From the NCBI GenBank assembly GCA_963930655.1, contig OZ005611.1, forward strand, positions 7,571,501-7,635,500: a stretch of 64,000 nt of DNA. Reading direction: 5' to 3'. The notes under the pieces were generated by a model, which was not told the DNA's origin, did not search any database, and saw only the letters and a list, made by a program, of their open reading frames with translations. How positions within the stretch are numbered: the first letter of the stretch is position 1; each line of letters starts with the position of its first letter. Positions 10,950-23,367 of the stretch are shown one piece after another. The stretch is from Myrica gale (Eukaryota > Streptophyta > Magnoliopsida > Fagales > Myricaceae). The position numbers were made by a program, and so were the translations under genes.

Positions 10950-12283
10950 GCACGTTTCCTTTGTCTAGTGAATAAACTTGCCTAGTGTTGTTTTCATGTC
11001 TGTGACATCAAAACCTAAACAGATCTCGTAGGTTTAGATGGCCATGTTTTGTCGCTTTTTCATGGGAACTCTGGAGATTGGATCTCTATTTGCATTTACA
11101 TCCACGTGAGGGTGGTGAGGAGGTGGGTGGGGGATAATAATGGTGGTGATTGGTGATGGTGGCGCCGCCGGTGTGTGTTGAGGAGGAGATCTTGGTGATG
11201 GTCAAACGGGTTTTCCTCCCACTTTTAACGTAGAAGATAAAACTGCCATTCTTTTCGCCGTTATATACATGAGTTGGCGAATTAATGTTTGGTATAAATT
11301 GAAAATTGCAGTACAAGAGGAAAATAAATCAAGCCCTAGCCCCTTCGATATGCCTTGGCTTTACAAGTTACAAGCTATAGAGTGCGAGGGGCCGTAATTA
11401 AAGGCAATGCTCGAGTTGCGGAGACGCGCCTATATGGTACGTGGGAATAAATGGCCTGGAAAACTTTGCACGAGGGCCAGGGGAGTACTACTGCTGCATA
11501 GTGCTTACGAATTATGATCGATCTTTGGGCTTTTGCTATTGTCATAATTTTTTATTTAATTTAATAGAAAAGATAGTCTAAAAATATTTATTAATATTAT
11601 ATTTTTTATTTAAGACATAATAATAATATTATTAAGGTAATGACTTAGAGATATACCTTTGTGGAAGTTATTATTAACAAAGATCATGAATTATAAATAA
11701 TGTTTGAGGGTGAAAATTTTGGGTATTGGGGTTTGGAAAATATTATAAAGTAAAGATATGTTATGAGAGTTGGTGAAAAAGTGAAGAGATATAAGATTTT
11801 TAATAAATCTTATAATAATAAAGTATTATATGATGAATTTTTTATTATTAAACTTAAATTTTTGGGCCCAATATTTTGGGGCTCAAACATGCCCAAATTG
11901 TTCTCTTTAGAATTCAAAATTTATAATATTCAATGTTTTTTTCAAGTTATATTTGTAGAGAAAATAGAAAAAACATGGAGAAAAATAAGTGAGTTTTTGA
12001 AGAGCTCAAGAAAAATAAAGTTAACCACACATTATGAATTTTATTGTTTAATATATTGTCACAAGAAAAACAATTATCTAAAACCTTTGAATTTAAAAAA
12101 ATATAAATTTTCAATATTAAAACTAAATCTTTAAATTTACAACCATGTAATTTCAAATATTGTAGGGACTTATATATTGTAAAAACTATAGATATAGGGA
12201 CTATAGAGGGGTTTTAAATTTTTTACGAGGGTCAAATTTTAATTTTTGTCAAAACCATGTAAATAAGAGTAAAAGGATAGGGG
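10950..12283. other. Intergenic, with a MITE A-like remnant
   Basis: ARO upstream sequence, then AT-rich DNA. 11690-11800 shares phrases with MITE family A (TTTTGGGTATTGGGGTTTGG, GGTGAAAAAGTGAAGAGATA) but its ends are unclear. The 123-codon plus-strand frame at 11763-12134 is AT-rich and resembles no protein. Confidence 0.4.
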
Positions 12284-12840
12284 CAGTGGCGGAACCAGAA
12301 TCCAGTTTGAAGGGGGTCGAACTCCTAAGGCGAAATGACAATTTTTTCCCCTACTTAATGAAAAAAGGTTTTTTGAGTTAAAATATTAAAAATATTGAAA
12401 TACACCTACCATACAAAACAAAATTCATCAACAAAAAAAATGATATATGTCAATGATGCATTTGATAATATATGCCAAGTAACATCAACAATGTTGACAT
12501 CTGTGATTCAAGCTGATGCGAAATAACTTGAAGAATAAAAAATAGCTAACTAGCCTATATGATCCATTTTTCTGTTATAAATATAAACGACTATTCTAAG
12601 ATACGGTAGATACTTATTGTCTTCATGCATATAACACGAAAGAGAAAGAGAGAGAGAGAATTTTAGCAAAAACTCAGGTACAACTCAGCCTCATTTAAAA
12701 AAAACAGAAAAAAATTTAAAACAAGTAAAAACATATCACACTATTTTATTTTTTGCACTCCGTTCTATATGGGGTAGTAAAATCTAGCCTATTTTTTTTT
12801 TACTATATCTCTATAGATTGCAGATCCATATTCTTGTCCC

Positions 12841-12928
12841 TTACCTTCCTACGTACCAAAACAACGAACAAAAAAATACAATAATTACCTTCCTACGTAC
12901 CAAAACAACGAACAAAAAAATACAATAG
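12841..12928. repeat. 44-bp tandem duplication
   Basis: Two copies with 44-bp period, beginning TTACCTTCCTACGTACCAAA at 12841 and 12885. By eye they are identical, so the duplication is recent. Confidence 0.85.
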
Positions 12929-13308
12929 GCTTTGCAGGTGGAATATATAATATGGTATTGGACCTACAAATATCTCCAATAGTGGCGCAATTATTTCTTA
13001 CTCTATTCATCGTTTAATGGAGGAAACTAAGAGTACGTACCTGACCAGTAGTTAAGCTGTTAACAAGCACAGTTGTGCCCACGATGTAGCAAACTTCTGC
13101 GTGTCATATCTTGTCTTAAATGAAAGTATGTCCAGGTCCAGGCCGGCTCATGAAGTACTCAACCCAAAGCCGTATTGATTGGCTTGAGTAACTTGGCAGC
13201 GACACAAGTACGTGAAACTTGATCTTCATTCGTCAATCTTGATGGGTTCTGTCTTTAATTAAGTACTGTTGCAGAGAGTTACTTTTTAAGTACATGCAAA
13301 TTATTTTT

Positions 13309-13374
13309 GGGGGTGCCAAGGGTGTCGGGCTCTGTCTTTAATTTTTGGGCTCGGCCGACACCCTTCGCACCCCC
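13309..13374. repeat. 20-bp inverted repeat
   Basis: GGGGGTGCCAAGGGTGTCGG at 13309-13328 pairs with 13355-13374 with one mismatch, around a loop of about 26 bp. It is probably the trace of a small fold-back element inside the hAT remnant. Confidence 0.6.
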
Positions 13375-13458
13375 TGCTTCCACCTCTGTCATAGAGGTTT
13401 TTAATTTTTTTTTGTTTGGGGGGTTATGGCCCCTGCTAACCCTCTGGCTTCGCCACTA

Positions 13459-14299
13459 ATGATACATCATTATCATATATCATGTGTTCGAGCTCTTTTT
13501 TTCGAATAACAAGGAGAAATTATGTGCAACTCACACTTGAAATAGTTACAATATTCATATAATAGAGAATTGACTAGAGATGAGAAACTTGCGATTATAT
13601 CTGTTGATGGCATCGATCATAGAAAATCGAGAAATGCTTGGTGTATTTCTTGGGTTCTTCTAAAAAAAAATCTGACGATTCAAGATCTCTGGATGTATAG
13701 GGTTCACTTCTAAAATAAATTCTGAGCTATCAGATTCTTACTTAAAAAACCTTAAGAAGAACAGAAGAAGTGCACCAAATATTTTTCATAGAAAACCTTA
13801 TATATTATTACTCGAGTACACGTCAAACAACTTTTGGCCGGGGCTCGTACAAATCCTTGTCGTGCTACTTGGAGTCTTGGAATTAAATAGATGAAGCGAC
13901 AGATCGAGGAACACGACATTCCGCAGAGTGATGAAATAAGAGTCCGTGTTTGTTATTTTATGGGTAGAGATTAGAGAATATCAGACGTAAAGTAAGATAA
14001 GCATAAGATTAGTAGTCCTTTTCAGAATTCTTAATTATTCTTATGCCTGCCGACTAGCTAGGACTATATATATCGCATTAACGGCCATGCTGATACATGC
14101 CATCATTTTCCTGCAATTTCAATGTCGTGGCAAAATAACTAATTTAACCCATAGAATTCAAAAGCTAATACAGGTAGAGGCGCCTATCAAAAAGATACAG
14201 TATAGTAGCTTTAAATGTAGAAGGGTCATAACTCACTTGTTTTGTCGTGGTACAAATGAGCACATCCTCAATTGGACCTTTATAATATATCTATTTTTT
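13459..14299. other. Intergenic, nothing recognised
   Basis: Mixed AT-rich sequence without a coding frame or clear repeat structure. Confidence 0.4.
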
Positions 14300-14935
14300 T
14301 TTTTTTGCATAAATAGCATATGTATTGAGATAGGATCAATGAGGTTTTAACACCTCAGGAGGCTCTAAAAGGCGTACCAGACACTCCGAAGAGCATGCGG
14401 GCCAACGAGCAAACGGACCCAAAGGTCCTACAAATTCCCCGAAGGGACGGAAAAGCCACAGAGGCCAGCAAACACATGCTAATATGCCTAAACAGATAAA
14501 AGAGACAACAAAATAACCAACACAAGCAGTAAACACATCTGCAAGAATAAAACACAGAATTAAAACAAAACAAGCCTTAAACATTGAGGCAGGCTCTAAC
14601 GGGCTAAAGCTGAACATTAAACAAGCCCTAAACATATGAGCTGCCTCAAACAGGGTTATTTCTGGTCAGTCTGAGACTGGCGACGGCGGAGGGCGATGGC
14701 CGAAGGAAGACGAAACAGCGAAAAATGGAGGTCATGATCCGCTGAGTCCTGGCCGGCGAAAAGGGGAAGAGGGCGGAGGCCGCACGCGCGCCAAGAGTGG
14801 TCGGCGCGTGAGATCCACCCGCACCGCATGGGGCGCGTGGATCAACACGCGCCGGCCTAGGAGCGGCGGGCGGCCTTGGTTTCCATGCGCGACACCTGCT
14901 GAAGCCCGCAGACGGCGCGTGTCCCCTTGGAATTG
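14300..14935 (-). mobile_element. GC-rich retroposon (family D), copy 1, truncated
   Basis: A poly-T run at 14290-14306, followed by sequence with the character and phrases of the elements at 20510-21442 and 24683-25400: ACCCAAAGGTCC, then GGCGCGTGAGATCCAC followed by GCGTGGATCAACACGCGCC. The poly-T on the left marks a minus-strand retroposon with a 3' poly-A tail. The 5' purine-rich block seen in the other two copies is missing, so this copy is 5'-truncated. The frames on it (60-100 codons) look non-coding. Boundaries are approximate. Confidence 0.5.
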
Positions 14936-16514
14936 TCTTTCAAACATCCTTCACGATGTGGCCATTATAACGTACTCTGATGTGACGGTAGGGTAACGAT
15001 TAATCTCCACCCCCAAGATGAAATCGGGCACCAGACCGATATACAGTAAAAATTTTGACCTGTTTGTGTTCTGAGTTGCTGAGGTTGAGGCACAGACGAG
15101 TGACCGAATTCCATTTTTTTTTTTTTGAGTGACCGAATTCCATTTGCTTCTGAGCTACCATTGCACTGATCCTATTCGATATTCACGTGCTTGCCCATTC
15201 AAGTACAAGGCTCATGCGTAGAAAAAGGAAGAAGTACAAGGCTCATAAATGAAGCTTTGGACTCATCTCCATGAGTGCTGGCTACGGAAATTTCTAGTTG
15301 TCACAGAAGAAGTCCATACGGCATAAATATAGTAGCTATCAGTACTGATTGATCCCTATGCGCACAGTGAGTCAGTGAAACAATAGGACAGGGAAATGGG
15401 TAAAACACTCTACGGCGAAGCCCTCTACGAGAGTCTTATTATCATTTTCTGCCCCCCAATGTTAGCAACGAATAAAATTCAACTGAAATGAAATGGAAAA
15501 CGTCCAGCTTAAGCAAAATGTACAGTTACACGAGATTCCTTGGAAGGCCTTGTTGGCTTGGCAGCTTGCAGCTTGATCAACTACATCCTATTTCGTTGCA
15601 ACTTGCAAGAGCCTCGTAATCAAAATTTTCATGCCTTTCTTGAATTATGATGCAGCACCAATTCCCAAAGAACCGACACACACTCACAGGTAAGGCTGGA
15701 GTACCCTCACCAAACCATGAAATGGCTTTCTGTGGCTACTTTGACGCTGTCATGCTAAAGTTTAGTGGATGGATTAGGGATCCTTATATTTGCAAGAGGC
15801 GGTACATAGGCAAAACCCAATCACCCACTTGATCAATCTGGACAAGTCAGTGCGCACGTATGCCATGTGTGGAACAGAAATGAGATGAATCGTCACGGGT
15901 AACACTTGTACCAGAAAAAAATTAAACGCGGATGTGCTGAATGATTGATGATGGAGATTTGACTCGGCAATTGGCCGTTTTCTTTGTTCGCATCTGCTCC
16001 CAACAGGAACGACCCATGGAAAGTTCACTGAAGATTCGCATCTGCTCCCAACAATGGAAGGACAGGGCCAACATGTCGTGACTGACCAATGATCAGTGTA
16101 CCATTGATCCATTCCTCTGCCACTGCTTGGTTATGTCCAATCGGGTACGGTCCAGTGAAAATCTACTCATTGCCTATGTACCCAATTGTCGACCATTTCC
16201 CTCAATTTCCACAGTTATTTTCTGTTTTTTTCCCCAAGGATCTACATTTTTCATTGTCGTGTGATCTTTGTTTTGAGGACATCCGTGGAGTTCTTACATC
16301 CTCCCCCCAGGCCCCAAGCCATTTTCTCCGCGAATCTAACCTCCCAATTGGATGATGTTGTGAAAGATCTTTAACAAGAACCTACACCGAGAAAATAACT
16401 TGCTTCGAAAGGAAAGAAATCACCATTGCAACCCTTCCACCGTACTTCAACACATCAGCATGAGCGAGCTATTACCTCCTGTATATAGAGCTTCTGTGAT
16501 ATATGTTGCATATA
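14936..16514. other. Intergenic, nothing recognised
   Basis: No frame with protein-family resemblance and no clear element ends. A short repeat, GAGTGACCGAATTCCATTT, occurs twice near 15099-15145 around a poly-T run. Confidence 0.4.
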
Positions 16515-16523
16515 TATACCCGG

Positions 16524-16611
16524 GAGTTCGGATTCCATCAGCATGAACTTTACGTTCCATCCGTCCGGTCGGACGGTAGGACGGGGAGGATTTCGAATGG
16601 AATCCGAAGTC
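16524..16611. mobile_element. 88-bp MULE-type miniature element
   Basis: Terminal inverted repeats GAGTTCGGATTCCAT and GACTTCGGATTCCAT (14 of 15 match) bound 88 bp. The element is flanked by a perfect 9-bp duplication, TATACCCGG, at 16515-16523 and 16612-16620. A 9-bp target site fits Mutator-like elements. The middle is itself self-complementary (GTCCGGTCGGAC). Non-coding. Confidence 0.7.
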
Positions 16612-16954
16612 TATACCCGGTTGGTTGAATTACGAAATTAACAGAGCTTGCTCAGTTCACAGGTCAAACACATAAATCTACACGAGGAAACATAAATTAC
16701 CCAACCTAGCTAATGCCAATACGATATGTACTTTATGAGAATTGATAGCAGCTCAAGGTGAGCTTAATTCGATGCCAAAAGATGGCAAACTGGAGCACAA
16801 ATGATAAATAGGTTCGCCTTTCTTACTTAGAACTTTCCTATTAGATCTTCATTGTCGGATTCGATAATGTTTGCCCGACAGCATTGTCTGCAAGTTGCTG
16901 AGGTTACATATGCTAGAGGATTAATCATTTCCAAGGGGAATTGCATAGGCTTAA

Positions 16955-17780
16955 TTGTAGGGCTGTAAATTAACTAGACCAAGCTATAACATATAATATT
17001 TGTACCTATAGATAATACACTTGTATTTATTATATATCTCTATTATTGTTGTGAATATGCCTAGGTATACACTATTACTATATATTTAGTAATTATTAAT
17101 ATTTATATATCGACAGAGCCCGTTTACTTATGTTACATATACTGTGTATAGTTTATATTAAATTTTATGATATTATCATGTTAAGTTATATTATAAAATG
17201 TAAATATGCATGTGTCACTTTCGTATATTTAAGCATACAAAAATTACTTATATTACTAAGTGTTCTTGATTATGTGTTTGATGTATACTTATGACTTAGT
17301 AGAAAAATTATTGTCTTATAATATTTTTTGAATGCCTGATCAAGGGTAAGGGTATTTTCATTACCATGTAATTGTGATATTGATATTTTGCAGGCTATAT
17401 TTTTTTGTGAAAGTATAAATGTATAGAATGGAAAATGCCCTATTATTTTCTAATACATTTATATTGGTTAGTACAAATTATTGTTTATTTTACTAAACAA
17501 TTGATTAGATCATTTAGTTATTTATTGTTGTGATGATCACAAATCAAAATTATGTATGATAATTTCAAATTTTGAAAAGGTTTTCCCTAGTTTTAAAAAT
17601 AAAAAATGAGCTCGAGCTCGTTTGTTTGTTTTGTGTCGAGCAAGAGCTCATTTAAAATTTAGTTAGTCAAGTTCGAATAAGAATTTTTTAGCTTTATTCA
17701 AACACGAGCTCTAATATGTGTTAAACGAGCCGAATTCGAACATTCACTACTCGACTTAACTCGGCTCGTTTACAACCCTC
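16955..17780. mobile_element. Non-autonomous DNA element, AGGGCTGTAAA ends
   Basis: The left end carries AGGGCTGTAAAT and the right end TTTACAACCCT. The flanking word GGCTTAA (16948-16954 and 17781-17787) looks like a 7-8 bp target duplication. The right part is rich in GAGCTCGAGCTCG and ACTCGGCTCG motifs, as in the plant elements that open with AGGGCTGTAAACGAGC. There is no transposase frame; the interior is AT-rich. It is probably a hAT-type non-autonomous element. Confidence 0.5.
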
Positions 17781-17995
17781 GGCTTAAAGTGGGATGGGTA
17801 CTTAGGAGGACAATTGTTAGTGTTTATTTGCGTTTGCTTATTCCTATGACAAATGAAATTCAAATTGAGTTGTATTGTGTCTTGGTGTGTCTTAAATTTA
17901 AGTGTTCAAGAAGACAAGGAATTGATCTGATTAGACTCAAACAATGAAGATTCTACGTCTATCGAAGCTTGAGGATACCGTAAAGACATCGCAAA

Positions 17996-18290
17996 GAGCT
18001 TTCGCTCACCATACTTGCGCTATTTGACTCAAGCGAAGGATGTGAATCTTCATAGAGAGCTTTCGCTCACCACACGTACGACATCTAGCTCGAGCGAAGT
18101 ATGTGGATCTTCACGGAGAGATTTCGCTCGCCAGATGTGCGCTGTTTGGCTCAAGCGAATGGAGAGACTATTAATTGAGAAAGTTTGTTTGTCTTATGTT
18201 CGTTGCCTGGCTCGAGCGAATCAAATGGACAATTCATAGATTAGTCTCGTTGGCCTGACACTTGCTGCCTAGCTCGAGCATTCGGTATTG
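17996..18290. repeat. Degenerate about 60-bp minisatellite, five units
   Basis: Five successive units of about 60 bp share a CTTTCGCTCACC-like start and a GGCTCAAGCGAA or AGCTCGAGCGAA core. They start near 17996, 18055, 18116, 18178 and 18239. The units differ at many positions and the last is the most decayed. They are non-coding and may be a subrepeat block left from a larger element. Confidence 0.6.
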
Positions 18291-18365
18291 TTTCTATCTA
18301 ATCCGAATTTCTCAACAACCATTAGCATGCATGGATCCAAACAAGTTTCTTTTCACTGTGCTCTT

Positions 18366-18790
18366 TTTTTTTCTGAATAAAACGAACTTCATTTCACTGG
18401 ATAATAATTATAGAGCAAAGGCGTCGCAAGTGACGATATCCCTTGGTAAAGAGTAAATATCACAGTATCCATAGGAATGAGAACCCGCAGCCCGTTTAGC
18501 TGAGAGATGGGCCTGTTGATTTAGTCTACGAGGTATCCAAAAGAATGACCAAAAAGGATGCTCCAAAAGGCATTTACGGATGGAAAGCACCAAAGATTCA
18601 ATCTTCCAGCAGGACGTCGATTTCATCGTTTTCATGTCTAACCGGAGTTGTCGTGAGTCGGTCTCAAAGATGATTTGGGGCCAATTCTGTTTTGAGAGCA
18701 ATTTCTAGTGCGCGGGCTGCTGCTGCCGCTTCTCCAACTAACGGATCCAAGGCCAAAGAGCGCTCCGTGTAAGCAGTACAGAGGGAGCTG
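18366..18790 (-). mobile_element. LINE 3' end with RNase H remnant
   Basis: A minus-strand LINE tail: poly-T at 18365-18372 is the 3' poly-A. Before it lies the end of an RNase H-like domain (RVT_3). The 18408-18701 frame reads FETDSRQLRLDM and then WIPRRLNQQAHLSAKRAA, the usual C-terminal block. The upstream residues LVGEAAAAARALEIAL are in another frame, so at least one frameshift breaks the domain near 18690. It is a 5'-truncated dead copy. Confidence 0.65.
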
Positions 18791-20496
18791 GAAGTGCCTC
18801 GACAAGAGACGGGCAAGGACGATTCATTTTGTCAATGTGCTCACTTCGCATAGATGCAAGATAACAAAGCATGATCTGATCTGTCTCTAATAGTTGTCTG
18901 AGGCATGTTTCTCTGAAAAAATTCCTTAGCCGCAATTAATGCATTTGGGTTTTATGTCTAGGAGGAGATCGATGCATACTTACGACAGCTAGCTGCTAGC
19001 GGGCAACTTCTCTGCATGTAAGATCCTATATTGTCGTGTTTTCTTCCCTATCTACATGACTCAAACGGAGTCTGAAATTTCTGTAGGAGGGCAGTGTGAT
19101 GCAATAGGTTCGCACGATTCGAGTTAGCTAGATCACAAAATTTTAGTACAATTTTTCACTGACCACTCTCACTTGAAACCAGCTACTGTTGTCTGCCTAA
19201 GACGTATACAGATCAATTGATTTGCATATTTACATTTTACAAGATAAAAAGAGACATATTATATATAATAACACTTGATTGTATTAATTAGTCTTCTCCA
19301 TATTTTCAAATGAAACCCTGAATTAAACAGTACCCAAGGATCTTCAACGACATTGTCTCAAATTGTAATTTATTTTGCTGCACAATTTTTTCTTTAGCCC
19401 TTTCCGAAATGGAGCTGGTCTTGTTCAAGCAAGCTGAGCCCCGGTTTAAAAGGTTTTCCATACAATTGTTACCCTTGTGCCTTAAGGGTTCGAATTTCGA
19501 AAGGCTTTCGATATGAATTCGTGCCCAAAATTGGGCCGATTGGACTTTTACGTACCGATCCTGATCCCAACCCCAACCCCCGAGTGGTATACTAGAGCAG
19601 GCCGTCCGATTCGGCCTATCAAACCAGATCATGCGAATCAAATTACACGTTGATTCAAATAGCCGATGCTTAGCTGGGAAAAAGCATTCCATTACCTATT
19701 CGATTGAGCATTGCACATTTGCACCACGAGATAATTGAAAAGATACGTATTTATCGATGTTCGAGGTCAACACAAGAATCTAAAGTTCATGATACATCTG
19801 AACTCCGACAATATATAGCATCAAGCAGCAAATTGTTCACATACATGAACATAAACGTAATTGAGATTGATATCCAAAGTAAGACGTTCTGTCTGTGTTT
19901 TAATTGGTTCTGGAAGGTATATGTATATCCATAACCTAAACAACCAGTCAACGAGAGAAACGGGACAGAAGAATATGTCCCATTGAATTTTCAGAGATAA
20001 TTGCAGAGGGATGTCGATGAATATGAACCAGAGGACGGCTCCGAGTGTCATCTCGCATCACAACAATCAAGCCACGTAGAGCCAATCAATTTTTCTGTCT
20101 TCAAAAGCTGTCATCTTTCCAACAAATAATCAGACTGACCCCACTCGGTTGAGGATGGCAACAACGATATACTATTCAATTGGTAAGGGAGAGGAAATGG
20201 ACAAAGTTGTAGCTTCCTTCACTGCTTTCAAAGTCAATTAGCGGATAAACACACAATTTATAAGTTTTATCTCTTGAAACGCTGTGCCGTATTCAATTGG
20301 AAATTGCCTAATTTCGTTGGAAAGTCTTCAAGAGGACATTCATTCAGCTGAAAATGATTTGGGTTTCTAAAGAGTTGCGACGCGACAACGACTCAGACAA
20401 GGTCGGTTCGAGATAAGAGAAGGGCCACAGAACTGGTACTCTGTTTTGTGGCTTATGAGGATGTTTGTTGAAGGAGACTGTTAGTTGGCCGTTGGT
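18791..20496. other. Intergenic, nothing recognised
   Basis: Several frames of 60-128 codons overlap one another on both strands and match nothing I know. There are no element ends that I can defend. Confidence 0.4.
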
Positions 20497-20509
20497 TGTT
20501 TGATTGATT

Positions 20510-21442
20510 TTTTTTTTCTAAGCAACATGAGATTTCATTTCACCGGAACAATGCTGATTACAAAGAAGCCATCAAGGCCAGTACAAAGCACAGGGGCAAC
20601 AGCGCCCATTACAGCAATCAGAACATCCCTAAGGACCTTACTATAACTGGCCACAAGGGCCTGAGGATTAATTGCCATATAGGCTGCATACAATGGGGTC
20701 AAAAGACCCATAGTTTTGAAACGGGTACAAGGACCCGACATAAACTCCGCCACACGCGGAGGAGACCAACACCAGAGAAAAGGGCAAGCGATCGCTGCAC
20801 TCCCATGGCCGCAACAACGCCTCCACACCAGCACAGACAAAAGTAGGGACAAAGTAAGGAACGACAGTGCTCCATGAACATGCCGCACCAACCAAACAGC
20901 CACGAAAATCTTCCCTACACCAACCAGAGAAATGAAACACCCAGCACTACAAACAGAAAACACACAAATAATATAGATAAGCCGCTGGCCGGTCGGAAAC
21001 CGGCCAGATAACAAAGCCCCACAACCCCACCGAAGACCCCAACAGCAAAACCAAAAAGACGCAGGCGCGTGAAACGCACGCGCCTGCGCATGGACGAGCG
21101 TTCGAGACCACGCGCCACCCAACGTCCACCGGAAGAGGCGGAAGACGAACGCCTGAAGCTGCTGAGGTCGACCCTGCCGTGCGTGTCCACCGAAGTCCAC
21201 CTGGAACGACGGGATCTGGCGTTGAAGACCGGCACACAGGGAGACCAAAAATGGGGGGAGAGGGGAAAAACCAGCGAACAGAGGGAGATGGGAGAGAGGA
21301 AAGGAAGAGGGGGACGGTGGGAGGAGAAGGAGCTCCTCCCACCGCCGGTCACGAGCAGGGAGAAGGGAGAGCAGGCGAGGTGGGGGAAGTTTCTAGAGAG
21401 AGAGGCTCTGCCCTCTCTCTAGAAACGCGCGAGCTTAGAAAC
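20510..21442 (-). mobile_element. GC-rich retroposon (family D), copy 2, full-looking
   Basis: A 933-bp element flanked by a 13-bp direct repeat, TGTTTGATTGATT, at 20497-20509 and 21443-21455. Poly-T at the left gives a 3' poly-A on the minus strand, preceded by TGAAATCTCATGTTGCTTAG on that strand. The 5' end (right side) has a purine/pyrimidine block of GAGAGAG and TCTCTCT, then a very GC-rich segment. Frames of 131-237 codons exist on the minus strand, but their Ser/Arg/Phe-rich content and mutual overlap suggest they arise from base composition. It was mobilised like a LINE or SINE and encodes no enzyme that I can see. Confidence 0.65.
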
Positions 21443-21455
21443 TGTTTGATTGATT

Positions 21456-22229
21456 GATAACAAGCTTTTCATTTTTGTTTATAATTTGAAACAACTCCTA
21501 CTTTGGGTTTGGGGCGCACAAAGGCTCTAGCATGTGAGCCTTTTCCTGATTTTGAAACAGATTATTCTGAAAAACGCAACAGAATCACATGAAGCGTGGG
21601 TGTAGATTTGAGGTTGCGTCCAATGAAAAGTTCTTCCATAAGTTCAGCACCAAATACAGAATGCATACTTTGCCGGCAAATGCCTAGCGATTGATGCCTC
21701 GTGCTATTCGCCTTGCTGACAAACTTGCACCGACCAACTGCAACTGCAACTGCAGAGTGCCCAGAGGCCAGAAGGAATTGGAAAATTAACCAGAAACCAT
21801 GAAGTAAAAACATCCTTAATCTAGGATGGATCACATTCAATGTTTTCGTGGCACTTTTATTTATTTATTTATCCTGCGCCATCGGCATCACTGTAGTCTG
21901 TAGATTCTCCAATTGTAATGAACTCTTTGGGGCCAGTTTTGTCGACATTTTTACAAATGACAGCATTTGACACCATATCATAAGCTCATCTCTCATGCCA
22001 CACCCAGTCACCACTTTTTAACAGTTGTAATCGTGAAATTGGGATTTGCAATCCAAAATTTTAATTTTATAAAATTGATGAAATAGATCATTTTGAATGA
22101 ATTTTTAATATTTATTATAATAAAAATAGGTAAATTTTTTTTTAAAAAAGAGAGATGATTTTATAGTTATTTTATCATATTAAAAATTTAGGATGACTAA
22201 ATACTTGAGAACATAAAACTATTATTAAG
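21456..22229. other. Intergenic, nothing recognised
   Basis: No supported gene. A 92-codon minus-strand frame at 21562-21840 has no family resemblance. 22040-22220 is AT-rich. Confidence 0.4.
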
Positions 22230-22640
22230 TTTGATTGGCTATGAAATACTCGGCCCTCGACAAGTCCGACCACTCGGGCTCGGGCCCATTAGCGCACGCC
22301 CTATATTGACTGTCCGACTAAGAATAAGACTCTAACAATCTCAAGACTCTTTTTGAACAACCTACTTGTTCCAGAACTCTCCTAATACAAATCTACTACC
22401 TTAAGAGGTACTCTCCTAACAGGACTACGAAGTCGGTACATGTATAAAAATTCAGGTATTTTCCTCATTAGAGGGAGGCTGAACTTCATTCTCTACACGC
22501 TCAATTCTATTCTCATAATACTCAGTATCTTTTATCTTAAACGCTAACTTGGTCATCGGAGTCTCCGGACTCAAGGTCACCCCTCGGTAATTCTCGCAGA
22601 ATTACTTGGCTTCCAAACATTGTGGTGATTCTTGACATCA
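22230..22640 (+). mobile_element. Probable LTR remnant (fossil)
   Basis: The sequence reads like the downstream half of a plant Gypsy-type LTR: a TATAAAAA-like box at 22443-22450, GAGGGAGGCTGAACTTCATT, then CTAACTTGGTCATCGGAGTC. No partner LTR, primer-binding site or coding region is visible in the window, so it is a solo or fragmentary copy. The family assignment rests on general resemblance only. Confidence 0.35.
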
Positions 22641-23367
22641 TCCAGGTTAATAGTCCTTGATTGTCTCATGCCTTTTGTTTGTTAGTTCGGAAAATTGACT
22701 TAAGACACATAAAACTATTATTAGGTTAATTGTCTCTAATAATTTATTTATTGGCCTGTTTGTACAAACGAACAAGCCAACGAACCCATTTTTCTTAATT
22801 GCACTCCTGTTTGAACAAATGTTTTTCAAAGACCTGCTGATCGCCACCTCCATCCGCAGTAAGTATTGTCTGGCTCTGGCCTACAAGCACCTAATCCCTG
22901 ACCCATTGGAATCTTAGGCTGCAAATATTCATCAGCTATGGTTAGCTCTGTTCCTCCACTTGCTATTTTTGTTATTGATGTTTTGGTTGTTTCCAATATT
23001 CCGTTTGCAATGCCTGTTATTCTTTTCTTAATATGAGAAAACAAACACCGAAAAACCAAATAAATAAATAAGCAGGAGAAATGAGAAAGGAATCATGAAG
23101 CCTTAGCCAATAAAGAAAAAGGGAATTGAGCTTAAAAAGAAATTCAAAATTATATATTACACGTGGAAATAACTTACAGCCTTACAGGGCCCTCCTCTCT
23201 TGAAAGTAAAAACCAGGAAAGCCCCATACAAGCTAAGACTATGGAGCACGGCATCGTTTTGCCCTGTTCTCACGCCTCCCTACTCTGCTTTCAATCGTTA
23301 ACGAAGAATTGATCACAGAAAGTGGAGAACAGGATAATACATAGTTAATCCTTCTACGTCTAATTAG
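22641..23367. other. Intergenic and 3' flank of the J-protein gene
   Basis: The frames at 22647-23059 (68 and 77 codons) are not recognised. The last 200-300 bp are probably the 3'UTR of the J-domain gene. Confidence 0.4.

Larger units (their letters stand above)
12284..13458 (-). mobile_element. hAT remnant of the CAGTGGCGG family
   Basis: It begins CAGTGGCGGAACCAG and ends CTGGCTTCGCCACTA, an imperfect terminal inverted repeat. The first 130 bp are the reverse complement of the right end of the element at 54796-55896, including the phrase CTCCTAAGGCGAAATGACA, so this copy lies inverted. There is no transposase frame. No matching 8-bp target duplication remains (GATAGGGG left, ATGATACA right). 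The interior has been replaced by unrelated sequence with its own short duplications. Confidence 0.6.

Noticed and set aside
20535-21248. 237-codon minus-strand open frame and overlapping frames of 131-145 codons
   Set aside because: All lie inside a retroposon with target duplications, overlap one another in three frames and have a base-composition-driven Ser/Arg/Phe content.
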